64,000 nt of DNA from Pseudomonas aegrilactucae (GCF_019168305.1 NZ_JAHTBI010000027.1:1-64000), one strand, 5' to 3'. Positions 36,384 to 46,595 are shown, numbered from the stretch's first letter. Made by a program: numbers and translations. The notes: generated by a model from the sequence alone, not told the origin.

Positions 36384-37502
36384 TTGACCGCCTTGCCGCC
36401 GTCCTGGATACGTTCACCGCTGCGTGCGTTGCGCCAGCGCCTGGCTGCGCGCCCTCACCCGCCCGGCGACGCGCAGCGCGCCGGGCAAGTGACCGAGTTC
36501 TTCCGACGAAAGGCAGCTCAACAGGGCTACACCCTCAGCCACGGCCAGCAGCGCGTGATTGCCTGCATGGCCGAGCAGGCAACGCGACTGGAGGCGGGCA
36601 CGGCGTGCAGCCTGTACCTGTACGGCGCGGTAGGCCGGGGCAAAAGCTGGTTGCTCGACGGCTTTTTCCAGTCGCTTGAACACCCGCACAAGCGCCGCCT
36701 GCACTTTCATGACTTCTTCGCCCAACTGCACCAGGGCATGTTCACCCATCGCGATCAGGACGATGCACTGGGCGCCACTCTGGATGGCCTGCTGCAAGGT
36801 TGCCGGGTGCTGTGTTTCGACGAATTCCACGTGCATGACATCGGTGACGCGATGCTGATCACCGGGCTGTTCAAGGCGTTGTTCGAGCGGCGCATCTTCG
36901 TGCTGCTGACCTCCAACTACGCACCTGAAGGGCTGCTGCCCAACCCGATTTACCACCAGCGCTTCGAACCGGTGATCCGCCTGATCAAGGCCCATATGCA
37001 GGTGCTGGAAGTCGGTGGCGATCAGGACTACCGCAGCCACCCCACTGCCGGCAGCCAGCAGCGCTTCACCCAGGGCCACTACCTGTGGCCGGGCAGCCCG
37101 GCGCAGCGCCAGGCGGTGAACCTCCCGCAGGGCCGCGAGCCGGTGCAACTGGAGGTGGGCAAGCGCCACCTGCATGCCTTGTTCAGCCAGGCGCGCACCG
37201 TCGGCTTCGCCTTCGACGCGATCTGCGAACAACCTACCGCGGTGATGGATTACCTGGAGCTGGCGCGCCGCTTCGACCACTGGATCATCGAGCAACTGCC
37301 CGACCTGTCCGAATGCTCGATAGCCGCGCAGCAGCGCTTCATCAACCTGGTGGACGTGCTGTACGACCAGGACAAGCACCTGGTGCTGATCGGCCAGCAG
37401 CCATTGCCCGACAGCCTGGGTGGCAGCGCCATCGACCTGGCGCGCACGCGCAGCCGGCTGGGTCAGCTCAACGCGCTGGGCCCTGCCGGCTGTACAGGCT
37501 GA
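36384..37502 (+). CDS. zapE: ZapE/AFG1-like cell-division ATPase
   Basis: A 372-residue AFG1-family P-loop ATPase associated with the Z-ring in other bacteria. Walker A is YLYGAVGRGKSW and Walker B VLCFDEFHVHD; LLTSNYAPEGLLPN is a family segment. The frame begins at TTG 36384, with AGGAG seven bases upstream; no closer ATG fits the family N-terminus. It converges on prpE with four bases between stops. Confidence 0.88.
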   Translation: MTALPPSWIRSPLRALRQRLAARPHPPGDAQRAGQVTEFFRRKAAQQGYTLSHGQQRVIACMAEQATRLEAGTACSLYLYGAVGRGKSWLLDGFFQSLEHPHKRRLHFHDFFAQLHQGMFTHRDQDDALGATLDGLLQGCRVLCFDEFHVHDIGDAMLITGLFKALFERRIFVLLTSNYAPEGLLPNPIYHQRFEPVIRLIKAHMQVLEVGGDQDYRSHPTAGSQQRFTQGHYLWPGSPAQRQAVNLPQGREPVQLEVGKRHLHALFSQARTVGFAFDAICEQPTAVMDYLELARRFDHWIIEQLPDLSECSIAAQQRFINLVDVLYDQDKHLVLIGQQPLPDSLGGSAIDLARTRSRLGQLNALGPAGCTG

Positions 37503-37506
37503 GCCT

Positions 37507-38695
37507 TCAGCCGGCGCGCGCCAGGTTCGCCAGCACGCTTTCTATTTCCGCCAGCACCGCCGGGTCATCCAGCGTCGAAGGCGGCGTGTAGGGCTGGTGG
37601 TCGGCGATCTTGCGCAGCACCGCCCGCAGAATCTTGCCCGAGCGCGTCTTGGGCAGGCGCTTGACCACCCGCACCTGGTTGAAGCACGCCAGCGCACCGA
37701 TCTGCTCACGCACGGTGGCGACCAGTTCGGCCTGCAATTGCTGCTCGGTCAGGTTCATGCCGTCCTTGAGCACCACCAGCGCCAGGGGCACCTGTCCCTT
37801 GATATCGTCGTGCACACCGACCACTGCGCATTCGGCAACCGCGCGATGGCTGGCCACCAGGTCTTCCATTTCGCCGGTCGACAGGCGATGCCCCGAGACG
37901 TTGATCACGTCGTCGGTGCGCCCCATGATGTAGACGAACCCGTCCTCGTCCAGGTAGCCGCCGTCGCCGGTGTGGTAGTAGCCCGGATGGCTGTGCAGGT
38001 AGGCCTGCAGGTAGCGCGGATGATCGCCCCACAGCGTCTGGCTGCAACCCGGTGGCAGCGGCAGCGCGATCAGGATGGCGCCCTGCTCGTTGGGCCCCAG
38101 CAGGTGCCCGTCATCATCCACCACCTGCACGTGATAACCCGGCACTGCGCGGTTGCTCGAGCCTGGACGCACACCGCTGCCCTCCAGCCCCACGCACGGG
38201 GCCGTCACCGGCCAGCCGGTCTCGGTCTGCCACCAGTGGTCATGCACCGGCTTGCCACTGGCCGCTTCCAGCCAGTGGTGGGTACTGGAGTCGAGCTTTT
38301 CACCGGCCAGGAAAATCTGGCGCAGCGAACTCAGGTCGTAGCGGCGCAGCAACTCGCCCTCGGGGTCTTCCTTGCGAATCGCGCGCATGGCAGTCGGGGC
38401 GCAGAACAATGCGTTGACCCGGTACTGCTCCACCACCCGCCAGTACGCCCCGGCGTCCGGCGTACGGATCGGCTTGCCTTCGTAGAACACCGTGGTGCAG
38501 CCGTTCATCAGCGGCCCGTACACGATCAGCGAATGCCCGACCACCCACCCCACATCGGAGATGCCCCACCACACATCACCCGGCTGCATGCCATAGATGT
38601 ACTTGAGGGCGAACGACAGTGCCACGGCATTGCCGCCGTTTTCGCGCACGATGCCCTTGGGTTTGCCGGTGGTGCCGGAGGTGTACATGATGTTA
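37507..38695 (-). pseudogene. prpE: Propionyl-CoA synthetase, 5' end removed by island insertion
   Basis: The C-terminal part (about 395 residues) of an acetyl/propionyl-CoA synthetase of the PrpE type. It begins inside the adenylate-binding P-loop (MYTSGTTGKPKGI) and continues through DHWWQTETGWPV, YHTGDGGYLDEDGFVYIMGR and the acetylation-site region PKTRSGKI. A complete enzyme is about 630 residues, so about 235 are missing. The family reading stops at about 38690-38700, where AT-richer recombinase DNA begins. The enzyme should be inactive, unless the rest survives beyond the island as a separate fragment. Confidence 0.9.
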
Positions 38696-38790
38696 GGGGG
38701 CGTTTGAATCGTTAGCTGATGTCTCTGACTTGATCTACGCTTCCCTCAGATGATCAAGCCCAGCTCCAAGCTTTCCATCAAGGGACATCC

Positions 38791-39930
38791 ATGCACCTGA
38801 TCCTTTCCACCCGAGAGTTCAAGCTCGCAGGCCTGTCTCTCGAAGGCTTCCCCATCCTTCTGCACGACAGCATGGAGAGCTGCGTCCCAGCGAATGATTT
38901 TCTGAGGAGCTACCTCCGGCGTGGAGCCATTCGCTCACCCAAAACATGGGCAGCCGCCGGAGAAGCTCTTTATGACTATTTTTCATTTCTTCAAGCTCAT
39001 AACTTGCACTGGCGCGATGTGGATCGGGGAGAGTCGAAAACGCTCTTACATGCTTACCGCGACTACTGCTTTAACATCCATAACTTGGCCACGAGAACAG
39101 TTCGCCTTCGCTTGTTTTTCATCTTGAGATTTTATAAATACGCACTGAAGACCGGCTTGGTTTCAAAGCTACCAACCGACCTAGAAATCCGAGCAGTATT
39201 TAAAGACCCATCTTACCTCGCTCACATTAGTGGATCTAGCACTACAGCAGAGGCAAGCGATGTGATGCCGCGCCTCGCAAAAACACTACCAAAATATCTA
39301 ACAATGAAGCAAACCAAACTAATTATAAAATCAACGAAAAACGTGCATCATCGAGCGCTTATAAAATTTGCCCTCAGAACTGGACTGCGTAGAGAAGAGC
39401 TTGCCACGTTCCCGCTTAATTACATCAAGAAAGCACTGGCCACGCCCGGCAAAACAGCAAATGTCAAAATTCTTCTGGATCCAGAAGATGGATCCGGGAT
39501 AAAAACTAAGCGCAAAAAATCTCGCTCCATCTGGGTCAGCCGCTCGCTTATAAATGAAGTTAACTTGTACATCAAGCACTACAGGGGTGAAAGGATCGGC
39601 CTGGGCAGGACGGACAATGAAAGGCTTTTCGTGAACCAAGATGGACGGGGTTATTCAAATGGCGGAAAAGCCCTTGAGAAGATAGTTAAAAACATAGGTC
39701 GCTCTATAGGACTGGAGGTCACGCCGCATATGCTCCGGCACACCTATGCCACCCATACGCTTGTTCAACTCCAGCGTACCCGTAGCGTAGTTGATCCTAT
39801 CGCGTTCCTGAGAGATCAATTAGGTCACTCATCAATTAATACGACAATGATCTACGCCCACCTTGTCGATGACTACGTAGACGATGCTGTGCTGGAGTAT
39901 GACCGCGAGCTAAGCGAGTTGGAGGACTGA
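38791..39930 (+). CDS. ginA: Tyrosine recombinase GinA-like
   Basis: A 379-residue tyrosine recombinase. The catalytic set is complete: Arg in RTGLRREELATF, His-x-x-Arg in HMLRHTYATH, His in LGHSSINTTM, and the nucleophile Tyr in MIYAHL. An N-terminal SAM-like DNA-binding region precedes it. It begins about 100 bp inside the island and is followed two bases later by ginB. In GInts all four gin genes are reported as needed for excision. Confidence 0.85.
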   Translation: MHLILSTREFKLAGLSLEGFPILLHDSMESCVPANDFLRSYLRRGAIRSPKTWAAAGEALYDYFSFLQAHNLHWRDVDRGESKTLLHAYRDYCFNIHNLATRTVRLRLFFILRFYKYALKTGLVSKLPTDLEIRAVFKDPSYLAHISGSSTTAEASDVMPRLAKTLPKYLTMKQTKLIIKSTKNVHHRALIKFALRTGLRREELATFPLNYIKKALATPGKTANVKILLDPEDGSGIKTKRKKSRSIWVSRSLINEVNLYIKHYRGERIGLGRTDNERLFVNQDGRGYSNGGKALEKIVKNIGRSIGLEVTPHMLRHTYATHTLVQLQRTRSVVDPIAFLRDQLGHSSINTTMIYAHLVDDYVDDAVLEYDRELSELED

Positions 39931-39931
39931 C

Positions 39932-41584
39932 ATGGCTAAAAAGAAGGTATTTCAGTCCTCAGACCTATCCACCCCTGAAATAACGCCCGACATCAACTCT
40001 TCAGAACCGTCAATACACGATTTGAAGATTAATCATACTGTAGTGTTTCCCGCCAACCCTACGGGCAGGGTCGGATTCTCCTTCAAAAAGTGGTATGGAA
40101 AGAAAATCGATGCGATCACCTACATATTCCACGTACAAATTCTTCGCTTCGTAGCCAAACAAGACGCACAGCTTGAAACCGCCACCGTAGCGTCAATCTG
40201 CGGAGCCGTTGGAACTTTCCTTACTTATCTGGTGCTTCATGCCAGGACTCTAAATAAGATGCTAGTCCCTGCGGACATCAACAGCGAAATGATAAACGGC
40301 TTTTTGCATCACACCTCTCAACTTGGGCTAGCCATATCTGCTCAACGGGGAAGATTTTCACTAATAAAAACCGCACTACTGGCATTAGGTCAGCGCGGTA
40401 TTTTCAAATTGGTAACTCACGGCCCGGATAAGACATTCCCCTTAAACCCGTTTCCCAACTCGAATCGATCCATGAAAAAGGCAGAGGGACTCACAAACTC
40501 GGAAAAGAAATCACTATTATCAGCACTGCGATCAGCTATCCAGCCAATCTGGGATAACACACAGCCGCTGACAAGTGAGGTTCTCTCCTACTGCCTTCTT
40601 ATTGTTGCTCTCCATACCGGTAGAAATACCCACCCCCTGCTTGAAATGCCCCCGGACTGCCTGAAGCCACATCCGAAGGATGATACTTTTTTCCTAGTTC
40701 TATGGAAGCGTAGAGGGCATAACACGTATAAGGTAGCTTTACGCGAAGAGAGCGAGACTGAAAAAAACTTGGACTCAATGCCTGGAGTTCGATCAAACGT
40801 GGCGCGCATGATCAGGCAGGTCATCTCGCGCACCCAACCGCTCCGAGAGCAAGCAACCTATAATAGAGTCTGGCTTTACCGATCGCGCGAATCCGGAAAG
40901 CACGACAAGATCTGTTACCTTTCATCATCAATGTTGCAGTCTGCAACCGCGAAGTTGGTAGCCGACTATAACCTTAGAGACAACCAAGGTAATCCGCTGA
41001 AAATCACGGTATCAAGATTACGGAAGACCTTCGCCAATCGAATTTATGAGATTCTTGATGGTGATATTGCCAGTACTGCCAGAGCACTGGGCAACAGCCC
41101 AAGAATCACAAGTGATAACTATCTAGCTCCTACAACGGAAAGCAAGCAGAATTGGCGCTTTATGGGTGAGATCCTTGTTAAAGAGCTACTTTCTAATACC
41201 ATAGGCAACACCTATCACAAAACACCAGTTGCCAACTGCAACAACAGTACTCGCAGCCGCTTCATGAATCGAAGTGATCCAATCTGCACGAGCTTTTTGA
41301 ACTGTGTACGCTGTGAGCATTTCGCAGTGACCTCAGATGACCTGTATAAGCTTTTCAGCTTTTACTTCAGAATATTCAAAGAGCGCAATAACATGCCTAA
41401 ACACAGGTGGAATCGGGAGCTTGCCCATATCCCGAGACTCATCGACAAATACATTGTCGCAGAGGGCGTTAGCCGTGGAATTTTCAAACAATCCGCAGTA
41501 GACGAAGCCAAAGCTCAAGCTCAGAAAAATCCGCATCCATTTTGGAGTTCCGACTGCATTCCTGGCATTGAGGTGATTTCATAA
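39932..41584 (+). CDS. ginB: Tyrosine recombinase GinB-like (degenerate catalytic set)
   Basis: A 550-residue recombinase-family protein. It keeps Arg in HTGRNTHPLLEM, Arg in SRLRKTFANRI and a likely Tyr in SDNYL. The His of the HxxR box reads Ser and the later His reads Asn (ALGNSPRIT), so catalysis may differ from GinA. The C-terminus has a Cys cluster (CTSFLNCVRCEHF) that could bind zinc. Its TAA overlaps an ATG (TAATG at 41582-41586) that opens the ginC reading region. Confidence 0.8.
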   Translation: MAKKKVFQSSDLSTPEITPDINSSEPSIHDLKINHTVVFPANPTGRVGFSFKKWYGKKIDAITYIFHVQILRFVAKQDAQLETATVASICGAVGTFLTYLVLHARTLNKMLVPADINSEMINGFLHHTSQLGLAISAQRGRFSLIKTALLALGQRGIFKLVTHGPDKTFPLNPFPNSNRSMKKAEGLTNSEKKSLLSALRSAIQPIWDNTQPLTSEVLSYCLLIVALHTGRNTHPLLEMPPDCLKPHPKDDTFFLVLWKRRGHNTYKVALREESETEKNLDSMPGVRSNVARMIRQVISRTQPLREQATYNRVWLYRSRESGKHDKICYLSSSMLQSATAKLVADYNLRDNQGNPLKITVSRLRKTFANRIYEILDGDIASTARALGNSPRITSDNYLAPTTESKQNWRFMGEILVKELLSNTIGNTYHKTPVANCNNSTRSRFMNRSDPICTSFLNCVRCEHFAVTSDDLYKLFSFYFRIFKERNNMPKHRWNRELAHIPRLIDKYIVAEGVSRGIFKQSAVDEAKAQAQKNPHPFWSSDCIPGIEVIS

Positions 41585-43471
41585 TGGATACATCATACAG
41601 ACCTAATACTGAACGTGAGCTCAGCCCTGTCGATTTAAAAAAAAATCCCGACATCTGAACGCGACCTTCTGCCCATTGCGGTTATTAATATAAACAAGCA
41701 ATGGATAATTGTGAGCCGCTTTGGCGACGACAAATGGCAGGTAAGTGGACATCCTAAAAACCGCGCTAGAAGTCATACCATCGTAGACTTTTCCCGATAC
41801 CCAGCCGAGTACAGAGATGCAATCAAGGAGATTGCCTACCGGTACTTAATCTGGGGAAGAGAAGGCACCAGAAAGCCAAAAGGCTCGACGCTACGCAACA
41901 TGCTTAATGACTTGCTGCACTTCATTCGCTATCTAAAAAAACTGGGCGTAACGAACCTCAAGGACATCCCCAAAATTATTTTCCACAATTTCGCCCAAGA
42001 AACAAGTACATTAATAACCGCTAGAGGCAAACCGATTGCAAAACTTACCATTTCCAGACGTTTCCTTGCCATTGAGGCACTATTTGAACTAAGCCAACAC
42101 ACCAACCACCCTCTGAAAGCGCATCCATGGCCTGAGACCTCTGCGTTAGGGTTAGCGCGACTCACAGGCAGCAACGCCCAGCATAAAACCACGAGCTCTA
42201 CGCCTCTCATGCCTGACTTGATTTTTAGCTCGCTATTTGCCAAGTCTCATGAGCTCATTAAAAATGGAAGCCGCCTACTGGATATTCGTGACGACCTAGA
42301 CGAAGTCAAGATAAAATTTGGCGCAAGAGGACAGAGCAAATATACTGCCGAAAGGAAAAAAGTATTAGAAAATCACAATTACGAGAATGGCGCCAGCGTA
42401 TTGAGAGAGGAAATCATACACCTCAGAACCGCCTGTTACATCGTAATTTCAAGCACATCAGGCTGTAGAAATCACGAACTTGCCAATCTCAAAGCTGGCG
42501 GGTATCACGACACAATTGACGATGATGGCGAAACTTACTATTGGATCAGCGCCGAATCTGAAAAAACTTACGCCGGCATCTGCAACTGGATGATTCCTTC
42601 TATCGGAATCGATGCAGTGAAAATCATGGAGCGTTTTGCGTTACCGTACCAGGCCATGATCGCTGATGAAATTGCAAGGCGTGAAAAAACTGACCCATTC
42701 GACCCAGAAATCGCTATCGCCAAGGCACACCAAGAGTCCTTATTCCTTGGTGTGGCCACTAGTAAGAATGCAGAGGCGCGCACACTTTCAGTGGGCAGCT
42801 GGAATAAACAACTCAAAAAGTTTGTCGAGCTTACTGGCTTAGACTGGAATATTTCAAGCCATCAGTTTCGGAAGAAGTTTGCAAACTATGTTGCACACAG
42901 CAAATTTGGTGACCTGCGATACTTGAAAGAGCATTTCAAACACTGGTCAATGGATATGACGCTTGGCTACGCTCTGGATGACTCGTGGGCCCAGAGTTTC
43001 GATTTGGAGCTATATGATGAAATCGAAACCGAGCTTGCCGCAATCAAAAAGGAGACAGTGGAAAGCTGGTTGGACGAGAGCGTATTAGCCGGAGGGTATG
43101 GCGCCAGCCTCAAGGAGTGGCAACGTGACCCTGACAACTTAGCGCTCTTCAAAAATCATGCCTCTATGATCAAGTCAATTTCTGAAAGCACGGCTATACG
43201 TAGCAATGGGCATGCCTGGTGCACCGCTGATAATAATGCATGCATCGGGAATTCAATGGATCGAGGGCGCTGCTCGGACTGCAGTAACGCCGCAATCGGG
43301 CAAACTCATGTACGAATTTATGAGGAATTGTACGCTAACCTTAAGAATCTTCTCGACGTTAAGGATATTGGAGAAGCAGGTATTGTCCGAATCACTCGTG
43401 ACATTGAGAGATACGCCGCAGTTCTAACCAAACTTGGCCACAGCCCTGAGAAAAACAATGAACAACTCTAG
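41584..43471 (+). CDS. ginC: Tyrosine recombinase GinC-like, start and body in different frames
   Basis: The main open frame (from GTG 41711, 586 residues) carries Arg in TSGCRNHELANL, HxxR in SSHQFRKKFANY, His in EHFKHWSMDM and Tyr in LGYALDD, plus a C-terminal Cys cluster (CIGNSMDRGRCSDC). A coupled ATG at 41584 opens another frame (DTSYRPNTERELSPVDLKK) that stops after a run of nine A (41637-41645). Removing one A joins it to convincing sequence (IPTSERDLLPIAVININKQW) running straight into the body, about 628 residues in all. So there is either a +1 change, a sequencing error, or programmed slippage on A9. GTG 41711 is a possible internal start. Confidence 0.75.
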
Positions 43472-43859
43472 AAAGCCTGCTGAAGATCGGGAAAAACTAA
43501 TTCTTTTAGCCCTAGCACGGATAAGAAACAATCGCTCTAACAATGACGAAACCAAGGTGTCTATTTCAGCGGTAGCAAGGGAAGCTGGAGTTTCGGCATC
43601 GCTGATCCATAACCATTACCCAAAAGTCGCGGAGATAATTAGAACCGAGCAAGACAAATCAAGTAGAACCCAGCGAGACTTGAAACACAGCGAACTAAAA
43701 TCCGAAAAAACAAAAAACACCGAGCTCAGGACAGAAAACAAGGAACTAAAGCTCCAGATAGCCAAGCTTGCATCCATTAACGAAATGCTGATTATAGAGA
43801 ATCGGGAGCTTCGAGCAATCATAACATCTGAAAACGTATCGCACATACCAAAGACTTGA
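43458..43859 (+). CDS. ginD: GinD-like small HTH/coiled-coil protein
   Basis: A 133-residue protein. Residues about 12-55 form a TetR-like HTH (VSISAVAREAGVSASLIHNH). The rest is a long charged coiled coil (SELKSEKTKNTELRTENKEL and on). It overlaps the ginC stop by 14 bases. Size, order and architecture match the fourth gene of GInt islands and are similar to TnpC of Tn554-type elements. It probably binds DNA and aids the recombinases. Confidence 0.75.
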   Translation: MNNSRKPAEDREKLILLALARIRNNRSNNDETKVSISAVAREAGVSASLIHNHYPKVAEIIRTEQDKSSRTQRDLKHSELKSEKTKNTELRTENKELKLQIAKLASINEMLIIENRELRAIITSENVSHIPKT

Positions 43860-43871
43860 CGTTAATTACGA

Positions 43872-43953
43872 TGGCCAACCGATGGATTTTGGAGGAGCAA
43901 AGCTCTCATTTCTTCGCCCCACCTCCTTGGTTAACCTCTGGCGCTCAACCCCA
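43872..43953 (+). repeat. ~80-bp imperfect direct repeat, copy 1
   Basis: This stretch matches 48061-48143 in the same orientation, with a 20-base identical core (CAAAGCTCTCATTTCTTCGC). Both copies can be read as GQPxDFxGAKLSFLR, which resembles the beginning of a NUDIX-type protein, so they may be remnants of one gene family. They bracket the first cargo block. Confidence 0.7.
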
Positions 43954-43973
43954 CCTTTAACAGGTCACCCAAG

Positions 43974-44126
43974 ATGAACAACAAACAACGCCGGAGCCTC
44001 AAAAAAGCTCGTTTGAAAGCAAAGATCAGCGTGCCTCTCGCCGCCAGAATGGCTTTGGTCGATCCGCGAACCTGGCGGCAACGGGAAGCAGAGGGACGCA
44101 GCGAAATGACGGGTGCACTTGGATGA
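43974..44126 (+). CDS. Possible 50-residue basic protein
   Basis: An ATG frame reads MNNKQRRSLKKARLKAKISV followed by a short tail (PLAARMALVDPRTWRQREAE). It is strongly basic at the N-terminus. The ribosome binding site is weak and I do not recognise it. The rest of 43860-44357 shows only the repeat and no other gene I can support. Confidence 0.3.
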   Translation: MNNKQRRSLKKARLKAKISVPLAARMALVDPRTWRQREAEGRSEMTGALG

Positions 44127-44357
44127 CCTGGGCCTTGGACGGGCTCGTACGAGAGCTTCGTTGGAGTAGGAGTCTCAGTCGGCAAGGGCGTTCGCGCTCG
44201 TTATAAGTACGCGACCACAATCGCTCCATATGCTGTAGTTTGATAGGTGGCTTCGACGGGTGCCTAGTTAACGGCGAAGCACACGGAGAGGTAGTCGAAC
44301 CATCAGCACCTCATGGCAAACCGCTGAGCTTCGGCAAGCCCAGCAGCTCTACGTCAT

Positions 44358-44711
44358 TCAAGCCTCTGTTTCTGGGAGCTCTTGCGCAAAGCCAGTTAGC
44401 CACTCCCTATCCTCCCCTTTCCCTGCCTGGTCAAGGTACCGACGGCCTAGATCCGTAATCGCTATTTGCTCGACGCCATGCTCCAGAACATCAGCCTGCA
44501 CTATCAGGTCAAAGATCTCTCCATTTTCAGCCTGGCTTACTGTCCCCTCCTCAGGCTTTGAAAATGTCTCGGCGATAGCTGCTTTCGCCTGGCTCTTGGT
44601 GTCGAACAGTTCGAGGATGCGTACATCCTCAGATTGATGCCGAGCGCAGACAAGCTCAGGCATACCGGGCACGCCGATGAAGAATACAGAGCGCTTCTTC
44701 AACCCGAGCAC
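44358..44711 (-). CDS. Hypothetical protein, perhaps the detached C-terminus of the upstream gene
   Basis: A 117-residue frame with a GTG at 44711. The readable family-like part (VLGLKKRSVFFIGVPGMPEL, FDTKSQAKAAIAETFSK) has no motif I recognise. The frame also reads well upstream of this GTG (EWHLLIRRGPKHPQ), inside the end of the nucleotidyltransferase gene in another frame. That suggests one longer protein split by a frameshift near 44730-44750. Otherwise it is a small overlapping gene. Confidence 0.5.
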   Translation of the reverse strand: MLGLKKRSVFFIGVPGMPELVCARHQSEDVRILELFDTKSQAKAAIAETFSKPEEGTVSQAENGEIFDLIVQADVLEHGVEQIAITDLGRRYLDQAGKGEDREWLTGFAQELPETEA

Positions 44712-45601
44712 CTGGGGGTGTTTAGGCCCGCGCCGAATGAGCAGATGCCATTCGGGCCTCGTGCAGTGCGGTGAGGGATGAGCATCAACTGGCGAGTCTT
44801 CATGCTCTCAAAGCAACGGAGTGACAACGTCGGCGTCCCGACATGAATCAAAGTGCTCCCGCAGCGAAACGTTGCACGCTCGGCGACTGCCTCACTCCAT
44901 GTCCCGTTGGGCTCAGTCAGATTTGCGACGCGCCAGATGGCGGGCACCAGATCACGGGTTTTTTGGGTCATGTCACTCGCGATAGTGATCAGCCTGGAAT
45001 CTCTTCGAGATAAACCTGAGCCCGGGATGGGGCTCATCAGCTCATCGTTGAGAGGGAAGTAATCCCATTCAAGAAAACCTTCCTGGTAAAGCTTTGCAGC
45101 ACGGATGAAATCATCACCGTGGGTGCGCAACTGCTCCGAACGCAACGGGATGCAGTCAGTATCGCGTGGAGCCCTTCCCGCATCTGCATCGGGCACGATC
45201 GAGTCGATTCTCGCCCTCCACACGTTTTCATCGTCACTGCCATCCCAAATGAGCACCGCGCCGGATAGCTCAGCACCGGAGCTATTCTCCTGCGGATCCC
45301 CATCGTAGAACCTTACGCCTGGGCATAAGCCGAAGAACGCACGTGTGTAGACCTTTGGCATTGGCTTGCCGCCCAACGCCTTCGTGTATTTGACGACAAT
45401 ATCCAAATCCCCGCACGTCAGAGCTCCGCGTGCGTATGAGCCGAATACCCAAAGCTGGTTGACTGTCATACGACAGACGCGCGGCTCATCGAACAGCATG
45501 TACTCAAATTCACGGGTCGATACCTTGTCCAGCGCTTCACAAATCCGAATCAGTTGCTTTGTGAACCGCTCCCTCGCGTACCGCTTTTCCTCAGCGCCCA
45601 C
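44699..45601 (-). CDS. Nucleotidyltransferase-domain protein
   Basis: A 300-residue protein with a pol-beta-type nucleotidyltransferase motif VFGSYARGALTCGDLDIVV (GS-x-x-RG and DxD, about residues 55-73). I start it at GTG 45601 because GGAGG lies seven bases upstream. The C-terminal 14 residues (CSFGAGLNTPRCSG) look unlike the rest, while the overlapping frame looks natural, hinting at a frameshift. Minimal nucleotidyltransferases occur in toxin and defence modules, but the partner here is not a HEPN protein I can recognise. Function unknown. Confidence 0.6.
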   Translation of the reverse strand: MGAEEKRYARERFTKQLIRICEALDKVSTREFEYMLFDEPRVCRMTVNQLWVFGSYARGALTCGDLDIVVKYTKALGGKPMPKVYTRAFFGLCPGVRFYDGDPQENSSGAELSGAVLIWDGSDDENVWRARIDSIVPDADAGRAPRDTDCIPLRSEQLRTHGDDFIRAAKLYQEGFLEWDYFPLNDELMSPIPGSGLSRRDSRLITIASDMTQKTRDLVPAIWRVANLTEPNGTWSEAVAERATFRCGSTLIHVGTPTLSLRCFESMKTRQLMLIPHRTARGPNGICSFGAGLNTPRCSG

Positions 45602-45875
45602 TGCAACGCCTCCAAGCAAATAGGAATCAGGGTGCCCGTCGATGGGCGATGTGGCAATAGCGATGAGCCACTACTTCGTGTCTGCCCCGGGAACTCGTGT
45701 GCACTGTCCCCACCGTCTTGATAGCGTTGCGCCACTGTCGTATAACCATCACGCTCAAAGGCCAGTCACATTTGGTTTCACCGCATGCGGACGAAGGTCG
45801 CCGGGCAGGAAGGCCTCAGGTTAAACAGGGCCGCAAACCTCGCAGCTACAACCGACTTAAACATAGGGAAATACG

Positions 45876-46595
45876 ATGCGCACAAAAGTGGCTGCCATTT
45901 TGATGGCTGGTTTATTGATGGCTGGTTGCAGCGATCCAAAGCAGGCGATGCTTCCAGCGGACATGGCCAAATGGTCAGAAGACCAGGGGCTCAAGGATGC
46001 TGTGTCCAAGCTGTCCGATGACGAAAAGAAGCTCTTCATTGGGTATGCAACACGCCTCGCGGTAGCAAGTGCGTTTGGGGGCAATAAAACCGTGACCGAG
46101 ATGACGGTCAATGATGCTCTGAAGTCCCAGCAAGCCTGGTTGGACGAGAAGGCAGCTGAGCAAGAAAAGCAGAGGCTCCTGGCCGAGCAGATCAAGCAAC
46201 AGCAGCTCGCGGCCCTCAAGGAAATGAACGCCACCCTCACTGCCTCCTTGGTTGAGCTAAAGCTCAATCCCAAGGACTACGAGCGAAGCAAATACTCGGA
46301 GTATTTCAGCATCAGTGTGGCCTTCAAGAACAATACAGCTGAGGCCCTGGCTGGCGTGAAGGGCACGGTTGTGCTGAAGGACATGTTCGGCGATGTCATC
46401 AAACGCATCCGGCTGGCTGACGACGCCCAGATCGACGCGGGCCAGAACTACATCTATCAAGGCACCATGGACTTCAACCAATTCGAAGCCTCGGACACCA
46501 AGCTCGCCTCGTCGAACACAGCAAAACTGCAGTTTGAATGGGAACCAGACACCTACATTTTCGTGAACGGTAAGAAGCAGGTTATGCCCAACTAA
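45876..46595 (+). CDS. Island lipoprotein with coiled-coil segment
   Basis: A 239-residue lipoprotein. Signal peptide plus lipobox LLMAGC place the Cys at about residue 18. A charged helical stretch (EKAAEQEKQRLLAEQIKQQQ) is followed by a beta-rich domain (SISVAFKNNTAEALAGVKGT, KLQFEWEPDTYIF). I do not recognise the family. AGGGA lies about eight bases upstream of the ATG. Confidence 0.65.
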   Translation: MRTKVAAILMAGLLMAGCSDPKQAMLPADMAKWSEDQGLKDAVSKLSDDEKKLFIGYATRLAVASAFGGNKTVTEMTVNDALKSQQAWLDEKAAEQEKQRLLAEQIKQQQLAALKEMNATLTASLVELKLNPKDYERSKYSEYFSISVAFKNNTAEALAGVKGTVVLKDMFGDVIKRIRLADDAQIDAGQNYIYQGTMDFNQFEASDTKLASSNTAKLQFEWEPDTYIFVNGKKQVMPN

